This document shows, one piece after another, positions 1 to 11,100 of a stretch of 64,000 nt of DNA. The stretch covers positions 42,960,348 through 43,024,347 of the forward strand of contig NC_134825.1 in NCBI RefSeq assembly GCF_004210375.1, written 5' to 3'. Each line of letters starts with the position of its first letter. Within the stretch, counting starts at the first letter, position 1. Position numbers and translations under genes: made by a program. Under the pieces are notes generated by a model. That model was given only the letters and a program-made list of their open reading frames with translations, had not been told where the DNA came from and did not search any database. The DNA is from Tachypleus tridentatus. Lineage: Eukaryota; Arthropoda; Merostomata; Xiphosura; Limulidae.

Positions 1-63
1 CTTATGACAAAAAACATTAAAATTTTGTTTGTATTCTTGGGAAGATATTAATATACATTATAG

Positions 64-110
64 ACTGGTCTGCCGACGGGGAAGGGGATGGCAACCACCC
101 AGGATTCCGG
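64..110 (+). CDS. candidate internal exon of an unidentified gene (exon A)
   Basis: This 47-bp stretch is clearly more GC-rich than its AT-rich surroundings. It is preceded by a plausible acceptor (ttatag) and followed by a donor (gtgaat after CCGG). Read with a two-base carry-in it is open and codes for W-S-A-D-G-E-G-D-G-N-H-P-G-F-R. If the donor is not used, the frame stops six codons later, so it could instead be a terminal exon. Its end phase is compatible with the candidate exon at 419-502. I do not recognise the protein. Confidence 0.3.
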
Positions 111-418
111 GTGAATGAAACTTAGTTATGCGGTAACGTCCGCAAAGCACTTTTAGGCTATATCTTCATTTAATCATAAAAATAATAGTTTTTGGCTCTT
201 CTTTGCATATAGATGCTTGATACTGTAAGAGTAATTGAAATAATAATTTTATTACTGATTAAAGTTGTTACTATATATATTTAATAAATATTCGTTGTTA
301 CTTTGTTAAAGTTTCAACGCTTATACTGTGATCTAAAAATTATTGCTACTATGATTGTGCCTTGCTTATGAACTTTTTGTTGTCTAATTTAACATATTCT
401 TTTTAACAATTCTTAAAG

Positions 419-502
419 ATGTCAGAAAAGAGAGTGAAAAGGGACCCGGCGAAAATATTTGCCCCTGGTCCTGTGCTGACTCTCGACATTCCTGACCATA
501 AA
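419..502 (+). CDS. candidate internal exon of an unidentified gene (exon B)
   Basis: This is 84 bp, exactly 28 codons, between an acceptor (ttcttaaag) and a donor (gtaaat). The encoded peptide begins M-S-E-K-R-V-K-R-D-P and ends with T-L-D-I-P-D-H-K. Its composition (GGACCCGGCG, CCCCTGGTCCTG) stands out from the flanking AT-rich DNA and looks coding. The initial ATG may be internal or a true start. Phase 0 at the start agrees with exon A at 64-110, so both may belong to a gene entering from the left edge. I do not recognise the family. Confidence 0.35.
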
Positions 503-909
503 GTAAATCATTTTCCATTATTTATGTTTTAATAAACCATTTCAAGAAAATCAATAGTATAGGCATAAATATAATTAGGTAATGAATAACAAAAGTATTC
601 TAGTGACTATAAGCAAATAAATACTTGCAGTTTCTCTTCCCAAAACATAGTACCCTTGAGATTCTAGGGTATGTCTAAAGGCTTATAACGCAATAAAAAA
701 AAATCACGTTTCGATATGACTGTTTCTTTAGAAAATAAAGCTAACACCCATATTAAAAGTAACAAAAAGAAATAAGTAATGTTCTATGGAATAAAATCTT
801 AAAGTTTAAGTTTATTCTGTAACTTAAAGACTAATGCATCTTAGTAAACTTGGTATTCATTTTAATAGCCGTTGTTATTCTGTCTTCTCATTTTTGTGGA
901 TTTCGGTTC

Positions 910-1278
910 CAGTGGCGGCACCAAGGAAGGAGGGATTGGGGTGGCTTGAGGCAAGTCCCCCTCAGCCTCCCCAACCAATATTGTTACCTACATATATTCA
1001 TAAAATATGGAAAACACTTACTCTTTTACATATACGCATATTTTCATAAACAGATTATTTCTAATTTGTAATAATGAATTATTAATCAGAGTACGAGTTT
1101 CCAATTAAAACTCCATTGAAAACGCAGTTCAAAATAGCACACCTTTCTGAAATGTACCTTGGTATTTACATTATTATAATTTACCATCTATACTTCATAT
1201 TGATGGCATTTGGGAAGCCCCTCCACAGTTTACTTGACCCCCCCCTTCCCCAACGAAAATATCCTGGCGCCGCCACTG
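910..1278. mobile_element. 369-bp non-autonomous hAT-type MITE
   Basis: The element starts CAGTGGCGGCACCA and ends with the inverted complement TGGCGCCGCCACTG. The outer 10 bases of the two ends are identical and the next few nearly so. Near-identical 8-bp sequences flank it: TTCGGTTC at 902-909 and TTCGATTC at 1279-1286, one mismatch. An 8-bp duplication with CAG ends is the hAT signature. The interior has no transposase similarity that I can see; the open frames across it are not coding-like. Confidence 0.7.
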
Positions 1279-1711
1279 TTCGATTCAATTTAAACTTCAG
1301 TTTTTGACGAATGGAAATTTATCAAAGTATTAAGGTATAACTTTGTATATTAATACAAAATGAACATATTCAAAAATCAAGGTTTTGTTGTTTCTTAACA
1401 TCAAGTTATATTCTATTAAAGCCCATTGAATGACGTGAGCCATACGTCATTCCCGCGTAACATTAACTGAGAACATATTTGCGTTATGAAATGCGAATGG
1501 AAAACTCTGGAAATTGTAAATTTCATGAAGTATTTGTTGCAATGTATACATAGCTAAAAACATAATAATTTGCTTGTGCCTGTTCTTTCCATTTTCTTAG
1601 TTATTTTTTTTTCTAATATGTTAGACAGAGTTCACATAAAAGTTTCAAGTTTTCGGAGATGATATGATAGCAGTCATAACGTAATGTATGTCATCATGTT
1701 TACATCTCGAA

Positions 1712-1826
1712 AAGCCCCCCACAGGTACAGCAGTATGTCTGCAAACTTACAACGCTAGAAATTGATGGTGGGCAGAGCACAGATAGCCCACTGTGTACCT
1801 TTGTGCTTAATTATAAACAAACATGT
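1712..1826 (+). repeat. SINE family B copy, internally deleted
   Basis: It matches the family B pattern seen many times in this window: a head reading agCCCCCCAcaGGtaCAGC, the phrase TATGTCTGC, then GGTGGGCAGAGCACAGATAG and a tail TTTGTGCTTAATT-AAACAAAC. The copy lacks the block around the B-box-like GGTTTCGATAC. No target duplication was resolved. Confidence 0.75.
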
Positions 1827-2411
1827 AGTAAAATATTTCCTTTCATAAGATAGACGCAAGAACATGGGATAAATGCATTATAAAATGTTATTTATAAAGT
1901 AATTTGTGGAATATGCAATGAATTTTTCACTGAAAAAACATTTTGTGCATAACACGACAGACTTTAAAACTAACTGATAGTTAGGTCTACCAGTTTTTCA
2001 AATTATTTTTAAAATGAATTGGTAATTAGCACAGTACAAAATTCAAAATCATTCTAGCTGATCCTTTACAAAAGTTTTAACTGGTCTTCTATGGATTCCA
2101 TTTGGTCTTTTTCAGGTTAACTCGTTCACTTCCACAATGCGTATAGATATGCATGTGTGTGTGTTAATTCAATTTTATCAAATCCAGGTTTAACTTTTTC
2201 TTCAAGAAAGACAGAATTGTAAATGTGTAACATTAAGCAAAACTCTTTGATTAAAAACATCGGTTTTTGATTACAAATCGCTCTTAGAAGGTACATCATC
2301 TTTATCTTAATCCCGATAAACAAAAAAGCAACGTGGTTTGAAATTACTATTTTAATACCAATCGGATTGCAAAATATTTTTCCATTAATATGTTAATGTT
2401 TTCACTCTTCG

Positions 2412-2684
2412 TTTGGTTTGTTTTGAATTTCATGCAAAGTTACACAAGTGCTATCTGCGCTAGCCGTCCTTAATTTAGCAGTGTAAGAATGAAGAGGAGG
2501 AAGCTAGTCATCACCACCCACCGCTAACTCTTGGGCTACACTTTTACGAAAAAATAGTGGGATTGACCGCACATTATAACGCCCTCATGGCTGAAAGGGC
2601 GAGCATGTTTGGTATGATGGAGATTCTAATTCGAGACCCTTTGATTACGAGTCGAGTGCTTTAGCCACTAGGCCACACTCTTCG
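2412..2684 (-). repeat. SINE family A copy, minus strand
   Basis: In reverse orientation it shows the family A order: a tRNA-like head (GGCC-TAGTGGCTAAAGC-ACTCGAC), a body with the GGGCGTTATAATGTG and AGAGTTAGCGGTGGGTGGTGA phrases, then GCGCAGATAGC and a tail reading GAATTTCxxxxxAAACAAAC. It is nearly full length, about 270 bp. Confidence 0.8.
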
Positions 2685-3195
2685 TTTGCCTCGACCTCAA
2701 CATTTGTATATTCCAGGAACTTATTTTTCATTCAAGACTTCATAGGGAATTCTCATTATGCTTATCAATAGATCAGAGATCTTCAAAAAGCCTGATATTT
2801 CATTTGAGACATTAAAGATATTTTTGTGAGACAAAACATACGTCAAGGTAAAATGGCAAAAATGCTTAAAGTTCTAATCAACGCAACAGAATGACTAAAT
2901 TATTATTTCTTATTCTAATCGGCTCACGGACCTTCTAGTTGGCCAAAATTGACTAAATGACACGAATTTCGGACCTTAATGATAAGCCTATCTTATCCCA
3001 CTCAAAGAATATATATTTCAGTCATAGGTTTCGGCTGCAATCTACTTTATTACCCCATACTAATTTGCACAAATTTGATAAATAATGCACGACTTGCACA
3101 TGTCACACGAACTTCCCGATCTTCGCTTGGTAAAACAACCAAGTAAAACAACCTCAACTATAAGAAGTGCGTTTCACAATGTTTAAAACATATAT

Positions 3196-3345
3196 TCGTT
3201 TTAACTAATGATTAGAGTGCTGGATTGTGAATCTAAGACTCTATGATTCGCATCTAATGAAAGAAAAATTGCACTTAGCACCTTGATAGGAGAGCTGTTG
3301 ACGAGCTGCCTTCCCTGTAGTTGAGCGGTCCCTAATAGTTGGTCC
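3196..3345 (+). repeat. tRNA-headed repeat fragment (family D-like)
   Basis: The stretch has an A-box-like TTAGAGTGCTGG and a B-box-like TATGATTCGCATC, followed by GACGAGCTGCCTTCCCTGTAG, which is a motif shared with family A bodies. The head resembles the one at 23.8 kb. It is diverged. Confidence 0.5.
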
Positions 3346-3587
3346 ACAGGCTACACCAGACTTTCAAGAGCCTAATTCGTTTCCCATGCTGTGATCAGAT
3401 ATTGCAATATTAATTATTAGGAGTAAGCAAACTGTATTCAGGTAATGGGGGAATGGTGTATTCCCTAATGATCTTAGACCTGATCCTGGGCTTTATGGTC
3501 ATCATGTGAAATAATCTAGTGTGGAAATAAATGTGAGCTACTCCTCTATTCTATCAGTTCAAATTTAGGAACGGCCAGCTCCTGCAG

Positions 3588-3790
3588 GTCTGGAATGACC
3601 TAGTGATTAGGGCGTTTGACTCGCAATTTGTGGGTTGCAGGTTCGAATCTTCATCACCGAATACACATTGTTGTTATGGCCAGCCATTCATGTGTAAAAA
3701 CTCCTGGATGGTACAAAATATCTGAGTGATGGATTTCAAATCAAAATGTATTTATTTGTATTTTTCATAACAAAGCCATACTAGGCTATC
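3588..3790 (+). repeat. tRNA-headed SINE variant
   Basis: The head (GACCTAGTGATTAGGGCGTTTGACTC, then GGTTCGAATCTTCATCACC) is close to the family A tRNA-like region with A and B boxes. After the head the body differs from family A: it carries ATGGCCAGCCATTCATGTG and a stretch ending in TCAAATCAAAAT. It is therefore either a separate subfamily or a chimera. Confidence 0.55.
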
Positions 3791-4897
3791 TGTTGTGTCC
3801 TCAGCGGATTTTAACATTGAAAGTTCGTAAACTTACCTCTGTCCTTTCGGAGAACATTTAGATTAGATGAAGGTCGAATGACAGAGAAGAAGCGGAGAAA
3901 GGTTCTTGTGTAAGGATATATTTGTCCTTATATAAATGTACAAATATTCAAAATAAACAAACAATATTTCATATGAAATAGCTTGTCATCAAAAGAAAGT
4001 TTCTGGAAAATATCCTTTAAATATATGCATTGGTTTTCAACAAAGGTGTATATACAATGGATCTAAAATACATCATATTTGTAGACTTTTTACAAGATTA
4101 AACATTCTCACACGTTACACATGAAATTAACGAAATTGCTTTGTGTTAATAGCATAAAATACTAGGATTAAGAGACAAAATAATTAAAACCTAACAACTT
4201 TATTTCAACTAAATGTTCGTGATATTCAAAATTAAAAATTGAAGTAATAAAATGGCGTTACTGTTATTCAAAAACAAAAGTCAATTTTCCAAAACAAACA
4301 CTTGGTAATTTTGTATGGATTCGAATGTTTATTGTTAGAAACAAATTTCAATTAGCTAAGGTTCCAAAATATGGGAAGATCAAATTTAGAATGGGTTGAA
4401 CAACAACAACAAATGACACACCAAAATACTGCCAAACATTTTTTTCCATTATGTAACTTTAAAATAATATGAATTGCGTATTGCCTCTAACACATAACTT
4501 CAATAGTTTTGTTTGGCTTTACTTAAACAACGTCTCATTATGAAATGCTTTGTTAAAAATAACAGGTCTTGTTTAATTAATTGTGGCCATTCAGATTCTT
4601 ATGGATACCACACAATGCAATATATATCTATATGAAAATATTATTAAGAAACAAAAATATTCGAAATAGTACGAATAAATGGTATTTAACCCGCATAAAC
4701 ATAATGTGCAGATCTTTTCGTGTTAGCTCAAATTGTAATTTGTATTGCGAAACGTGCTTAGCTACAATTTTTATCGTAAACTGTAAAACGCTTTTAAATT
4801 AGCTCTAATGTGCGTAATTTTATGAAATATAATTTTTAAATACAAATTTGATTTATGGGGTGAAACTGCTTAGGTTCCAACTCAGTTAACAGCATAT
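3791..4897. other. AT-rich stretch without recognisable features
   Basis: This lies just beyond the stop codon of the channel gene, so the first part to the left of 4898 should hold its 3' UTR. I found no convincing coding sequence, repeat structure or tRNA-like box. Short open frames here are AT-driven and unlike coding sequence. Confidence 0.4.
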
Positions 4898-5158
4898 CTA
4901 CTGTTTAGACATGAAAGAAACGGGGCTTCCAAAATAGTGAAAAGGTGTCGATCCCCATTCCTTTTCTTTAATAGGTCGTAAAACCACACATGTTGGTGTC
5001 ACGTTGCATTGTTTGCTGATAGATTTCTGTGAGAAACACTTATGGTACAGGTGTTGAAAGATCAAGAATATGTCTTCGACGAACTCAAAGAGTGCCACCA
5101 GAGAGACTCCAAGCCATATGCCAACGTATCCACCGATGTAACTAAAGAGTTCAATGTC
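4898..5158 (-). CDS. DEG/ENaC last exon: membrane helix 2, selectivity filter, C-terminus
   Basis: This is 261 bp from acceptor gattatgtag to a TAG stop, 86 codons. It opens [10 protein letters not shown] and continues [20 protein letters not shown], the pre-helix and helix 2 signature. G-V-S is the G-x-S selectivity filter and E-F-V-E-D the conserved acidic end of the pore helix. A cytosolic tail of about 50 residues follows, with KCFSQKS and PIKEKEW, ending SFMSKQ. Confidence 0.93.
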   Translation of the reverse strand, partial: DIELFSYIGGYVGIWLGVSLVALFEFVEDIFLIFQHLYHKCFSQKSISKQCNVTPTCVVLRPIKEKEWGSTPFHYFGSPVSFMSKQ

Positions 5159-8100
5159 CTACATAATCAAGGGAGGAAAAAAATCGTTTACTGTAAGTAT
5201 ACTTATTTAAATAATTAAACACAAAATTAAACTATAAGTCACATGTTAATCATTTTACCGTTTCAAAAATGTAAGTAATAATATCGAAATACTCCAAGAA
5301 AACGTATTCTTAGAAAGATTATAAAAGATGGCAAAAAGAATTATCTTCTGAGCCTGCTCTTGAAATAAGTAAAATAAATCTATCAAAACAAAGAAGTAAT
5401 AACAAAACCTTTTATCTAAGTAACTAGCGCAAAGTTATTTGTTTAGTTAAGCTTTCAAAAATTTATTTACTGGGAGCCGTATGGAAAACAAATTAAACTT
5501 TTACTAAATGAGTTAGAACTCTTAAAAGTTAGCATGAATCAGTGGAAAAAAGAAATTGCGCAAACCCTACCTTTATTTGCTTGAGGAAAAAGAAAAACAA
5601 GATAAAGTAATATAAGTGAAATTTATTTAAAGGGCTAAAAGTAGAATTGCAGTAGAGTTTATGGTCAAGATAACTGTTTCTTTTCCAGAGGATATAACTT
5701 TTTTGCTTAATTCTAAACAAAATAACTTAATTTGCAGAATATATCCATAAATTGAATCCTCACTAATATTTACTTCTTAAAGAAAAAGTAAAATGTTATT
5801 GTAAAAAATATTTATTTATTTGTTGAATTTCGTGTAAAACTCAGTATTTAAGGGCTATGTGCGCTAACTGTCCTTAAATTTGAAGTGATATATTTAAGGG
5901 ACGACAGTCATCACCATCTATTAATAACTCTATGGCTACTCTTTTACCATATGTAAGAAAATAAATAAACGCTTTTTTATACGGAGAGTTTGTTACTCGT
6001 TGATTGTTATATTTATACGACTCTTTCATTTAAATTTAATACGAGAGTTATTGTTCAGTTATGAAGTGCGAGTGTTTAATTTAGTAATTTTAGGATTGAT
6101 AACTTATTGCAGTTTTATTTATGTAAGTACAAATCGTGCATTATGTAGTTTATTAGTCGGTCGGTGATTGTTATTGTTGCATTATTTATTAGAACCTCCT
6201 TAGTTCTTCTCGTTGTTTCATTGAGTATTGTAACATCATAAAGTATCATAGTGTGTAGACTGTTCTAGGCCTAATTAGGGCAATATTTAATAAATTAATA
6301 TACATATGTATATTACAGGCGACCAAATAAGTACAAGGAAGTAGGTCAGTGAAAGTGAAAGTAAATGTGAAGCTAGACGACGTGTGAGTTTAGCTGTAAT
6401 GGGAGACTTCTGAAATGAGCTTCACATCTTATATTGCAAAAACAGAGAAAGGGGGAGTAATTTGTCTTGTCAAAGAGTGTTCTAAAGAAATTGAACCCGC
6501 CTGTGTGAACCGTACTTAACAGAAAGGAAACAATTGTTTAAAGTTCTGGATACAACTGTGGTGACCAGCAGTTACACTGATAATTTCAAAATGAACTTCA
6601 TAGGCTTTTATTATAACAACAGAATAGATGAGAATAAATTGTCTTGTCAGAATAGAGACAATGATTTAAAGCTATAGATATAACTATGATAACTAATAGT
6701 ATAATGAATTTTTGTACATACGTTTGACTTGTTTTGAATATATAATTTTAAAATAATTGGATTATGTGCTGTTCGTCTATTGTTGAAATTTATCGCCAGC
6801 GAGTTCCAGACATCTACTGTAAAGAATTCATCTCCCTATAAAACTGACACTGACCTTTGTTAAGATCTTAGAATAATTTAGAGACGCCCAGTTTAAACAC
6901 TTGTAGCAATACATTTTATTCATTTAACGTTTTGAAACTTCCATGTTATTTCTTGCGTGTTAGCAAATCATTTGTCATAAAACTGATGTAAATTTTCTAG
7001 CAATAAATGCAGATAAATTTATAAAGAAGACTTGATGTTTTCGTTAATGATATGCGATATTTTATATCTGAAGAAATATACTGTAGACTATCTTTCGTTG
7101 ATGTTTAACTTGAATTTGTTTCTTTTATGCTTACTACGTAAATACTCCAAAAAATAAAGTACATGATCTACAGCTTTAAAAATAGTGTCCTCCACATATA
7201 ATCTAATAATATAACGGTTTAATAGACTAGGAACAATCCTCCAGACACTGGTTTTCATGCAACAAAAATATTAGCTAACAAAGTGACCAATTTGAAATCT
7301 ATAATTACGTCATCAATATTATTATAAAGATTATTACTCAGCAAAAAAATGCAATTATTTCGTTGCAAAAATCACAAACTTTATAAAAAACTGGATTTGG
7401 AATGCATACCTTGATTTAACTATCATTAAAATCTAAGTACGCACAAAACTGATTTGTTTCTTGCAACGGAATGTTGATATTCAAGTACTCAATGTTCATT
7501 AGCACATGACCAGGTGGTTAGGGCGCTCGAATCGCAATCTATGAATCACGGTTTCGAATCCCCGTCACACCAAACATGCTCACCCTTTCAGCCGTGAGGG
7601 CATTATAATGTGCGGTCAATCACACTATTCGTTGGCAAACGAGTATCCCAAGTGTTGGCGGTGGGTGGTGTTGACTAACTGATCTAGTTTTTCATTGTCA
7701 AATTAGAAACAGCTAGTTCAGATAGCCCGTGTGTAGTTTTATGCGATATTCAAATTAAATCAAATTATGACACAAAACACAACGTGTATGTATCTCGTTA
7801 TTTTAAATTAATACTGGATTAAACACCATTCGCTTAAAATAACTGAAAACAAAATTATTTATTAAGTCCATGGTTGAATGCTGACATTTGACTGTGAATT
7901 TTCCAGTAACAACGTCACAGAAAATATTATATTATATGTTAGCTATTATACGCTTTATGATAACACGTGTACTGAAATAATTAAACTTGACGATAATATT
8001 GGCCCGGTATGGCCAAGTATGTTAAGGTGTTCGACTCGTAATCCGAGGGTCGTGTGTTCGAATCCCGGTCGAACCAAACATGTTCGCCCTTTCAGCCGTG

Positions 8101-11100
8101 GGGGCGTTATAATGTTATGGTCAATCCTACTATTCGTTGGTAAAAGAGTAGCCCAAAAGTTGGCGGTGGGTGGTGATGACTAGCCGCCTTCCCTCTAGTC
8201 TTACACTGCTAAATTAGGGACGGCTAGCGCAGATAGCCCTCGAGTAGCTTTGCGCGAAATTCAAACAAAAACAACAAGACTATAATATTTTGTTATGAGA
8301 GAACCAGTACAACGTATGTTAATGATAATAGTAATAGCCTAACAACTTGATGTGTGTTTTTCTAGTATTTAACGCAACTTTCATTAAGTGCATTTTTGAA
8401 CTAGGAGCTAAGCCTATTAAACTATTTTGATATTTAGGTTTTGATGTTCAAAAAAATCCTAGAAATCCACTAAAAATACCTACCGCATATTTGGGCCGAT
8501 GACTGTAAATTACTTTTTCTGTTGTGCTAAAAAGGATCTGAATTCGAACAAAGTTTTGTCTAGAAAATAAAAAGAACATAGTAAAATATTTTCAATTTGC
8601 CTTAAGGATATTGTTTCTTATAAAAAATAAACATGTAAGTAAAGTCCTCTGTAATAAGGAACTACATTAGGCCAATTGTATGACACATTATGTTTGAAAG
8701 TTGTGATAACAGAATTGTTTACTTGTGTGGGACAGAAGTAGGAGCCTTGAACTTCATGTGTTATATACTTTATTTTTGGTAATCGTTCATTTCACTGTAT
8801 CTGTGTATTAGAAGTCAGGACAATTAAGGAATCGTTATGAAGCAAGCTATAGCGCTGCCTATGTAGGGATAGCTGGGAGTGTTCATCGAAACGGTATTTT
8901 AAATATCTCCTCAATTGGTCATCAGAACTTCACAATACTGTAAAGAGTTTCCTTTTATAACAATATCTATGTAAATGACTGAGTCACAAATTTTGACAAT
9001 GTCTGTAAATATCATAGTAAATATAAATATTTTGAGACCGTTTGACAGGGTAGTGGAACTTTTTATTATAAATGTACGACGTTCCGACAAAATTTTGTTA
9101 TCCTCAGGTACAAGTAGTTTACAGAAATACATGAATGTATATATGCAGTATAGAACGAAGAGATCACATAACCGGATATTTCTTTACAGCCAAATAAATG
9201 TGTCTTCGTACCCTAAATTGTTGAAAGGTGGGACTGTCTTCTTCAATTAAGAAAGCTTATTTTATTTTGCGTTTATTGAGGTTAGGTACTATGTTTAACC
9301 TTACATTGTTTTTTTATGGATAAACTGTGTTTTTGAGTTGTAATAGTGATAAACATGGAAGGTTTTTTTATTATGTTCTGTGATTATGATTTCTCAATTT
9401 TCTACAAGTTTCTCTAATGTAAAATTGTGGATAGCCTGTTGCATGTTATTTTATATATGACGTTGGAATTGTGTAATTCTATGTATTTTTTTATTTAATA
9501 ATAATTTTCGCTTAGTGCCGGGTTTGGGAAAAATTCTGCACCCCCAGTTGCACAGCAGTATGTCTGCGGACTCACTCCACCAAAAATCCGGTTTGGATAC
9601 CCATGGTGGGCAGAGCACAGATAGTCTATTGTGCAGCTTTCTGCTTAATTCTAAACAAACCACAAAAATGGAGAAATCTGACGTTAACAGGCAGTTTATG
9701 TTTGATGGCAAGTTGTTTTCCAAGTATTGATTATTTTTGAGTTGATGTCAGGTATGGGTGGTAAACTGTAGTGTTGTTTCGTGTATTAATATCAATTTTG
9801 TTTGTAAGTTGAGTTTGAGGATTTTGTTCTGGTGATTGTGTGTAAATGTTTTGGCAATATTTTGTTGTAATTTGTTGGTTGGAATGAAGGAATGTTTTAT
9901 ATGGTTCATTTCTTCATCTACATAGTAGTTGAGAAAAATCTTGAAGCTCTTTGTATGAGGTTTTTAGTATATTAAGCATACTACACTGTATGCCTTTGCT
10001 ATTACGTGGGGATGATGCATTTTTTTGCTTTGTTTCTATAGAATTAATATTAGTCATCCCTATATTTACTTCCTTTTTTGAATTTTTTTTACTTATTTGT
10101 AATCGAAGTGAATCGAACATGTAATGAAACTTTAGAAAATTAGCTGTTAATTGAAAACTAAACAAAGATTTCGACTCTAATATTCAAGGGCTGTTCGTTT
10201 TGTAGTACTTTACCCCCTTCCCCTCGGTAGACTCAGCAGATAGCCCGATGTGGCTTTGCAATAAAATAACACATACTCGAAGAAAAAACTTACCCCTGTC
10301 TGTCAATCGCTGGTTTACTGTACCTTATTAGCTTGGCCATAAATAATTTGAGGGTCACCGCTAGTATTCCAAACTGTTTTAATTATCTAACAATAGGTGA
10401 AAATTATTTGACAAGAGGTGAAAGTTCAAGATTGAACTTACCTCGCTTCTTCAACGTTAGATACGTTAAGCTGTTTCACCATCTATAAAACGAAAACAAT
10501 ACTTTCGTATTCAGAAACACACGTACATTTATGGTAATGTACTTATTCGTTGTAATTTCTAATCGTATGAAGGTAATTACTAAATTATATTGAAACCTGC
10601 TGTTTTTTCCTGTCAATATGCAAGTCGTTGTATTTAAACTTCTGTATGTTATTCTTCTTTTCTTTCTGTTTCTAGAACATCTGACGAAAAAACAACTGAT
10701 TAACTGACGAATTTAAAAACAGAAAGCTATTTATCACTTAAATTAGCTAATTAAAATGTTACTATTTAAGCAAATCTTCAATAAAAAAAGAAAATATATG
10801 TATCAAAACGACCGTTTGAAATCAATGTTATTCTGGGAAAACTTCAGGTTAAAATCAAAATTTAAGTTCAAAAATGTTTTAAATCTCATTAACTTTTAAG
10901 TTAACAGTGTTCCTCTAGTTCTTTTCACAAGGGGATACGCTCCCTCCATTTCACGAAAGCCCCCCAGTGGCACAGCGGTGTGCCTGCGAATTCTCACACC
11001 TAAAGACCGGGTTTCGATACCAGTGGAAAGCAGAGCACTGATAGCCAATTGTGTAGCTTTGTACTTGATTCAAACAAACCAAAACTCAGAAAACCATCTT

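Noticed and set aside
5990-6330. Possible solo LTR ending before GGCGACC
   Set aside because: No second LTR, target duplication or internal retroviral-like gene was found.
7920-7995. Minus-strand [15 protein letters not shown] next to a SINE, considered as the missing exon before the last one
   Set aside because: It looks like the expected strand, but splice phases do not fit on either side.
7878-8183. 101-codon + strand open frame
   Set aside because: Most of it runs through a family A SINE.
8975-9250. 91-codon + strand open frame
   Set aside because: It is the antisense of the Penelope-type tail on the minus strand.
9914-10165. 83-codon minus-strand open frame near the second Penelope tail
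   Set aside because: Considered as part of its RT or leader, but no RT or GIY-YIG motif was seen.
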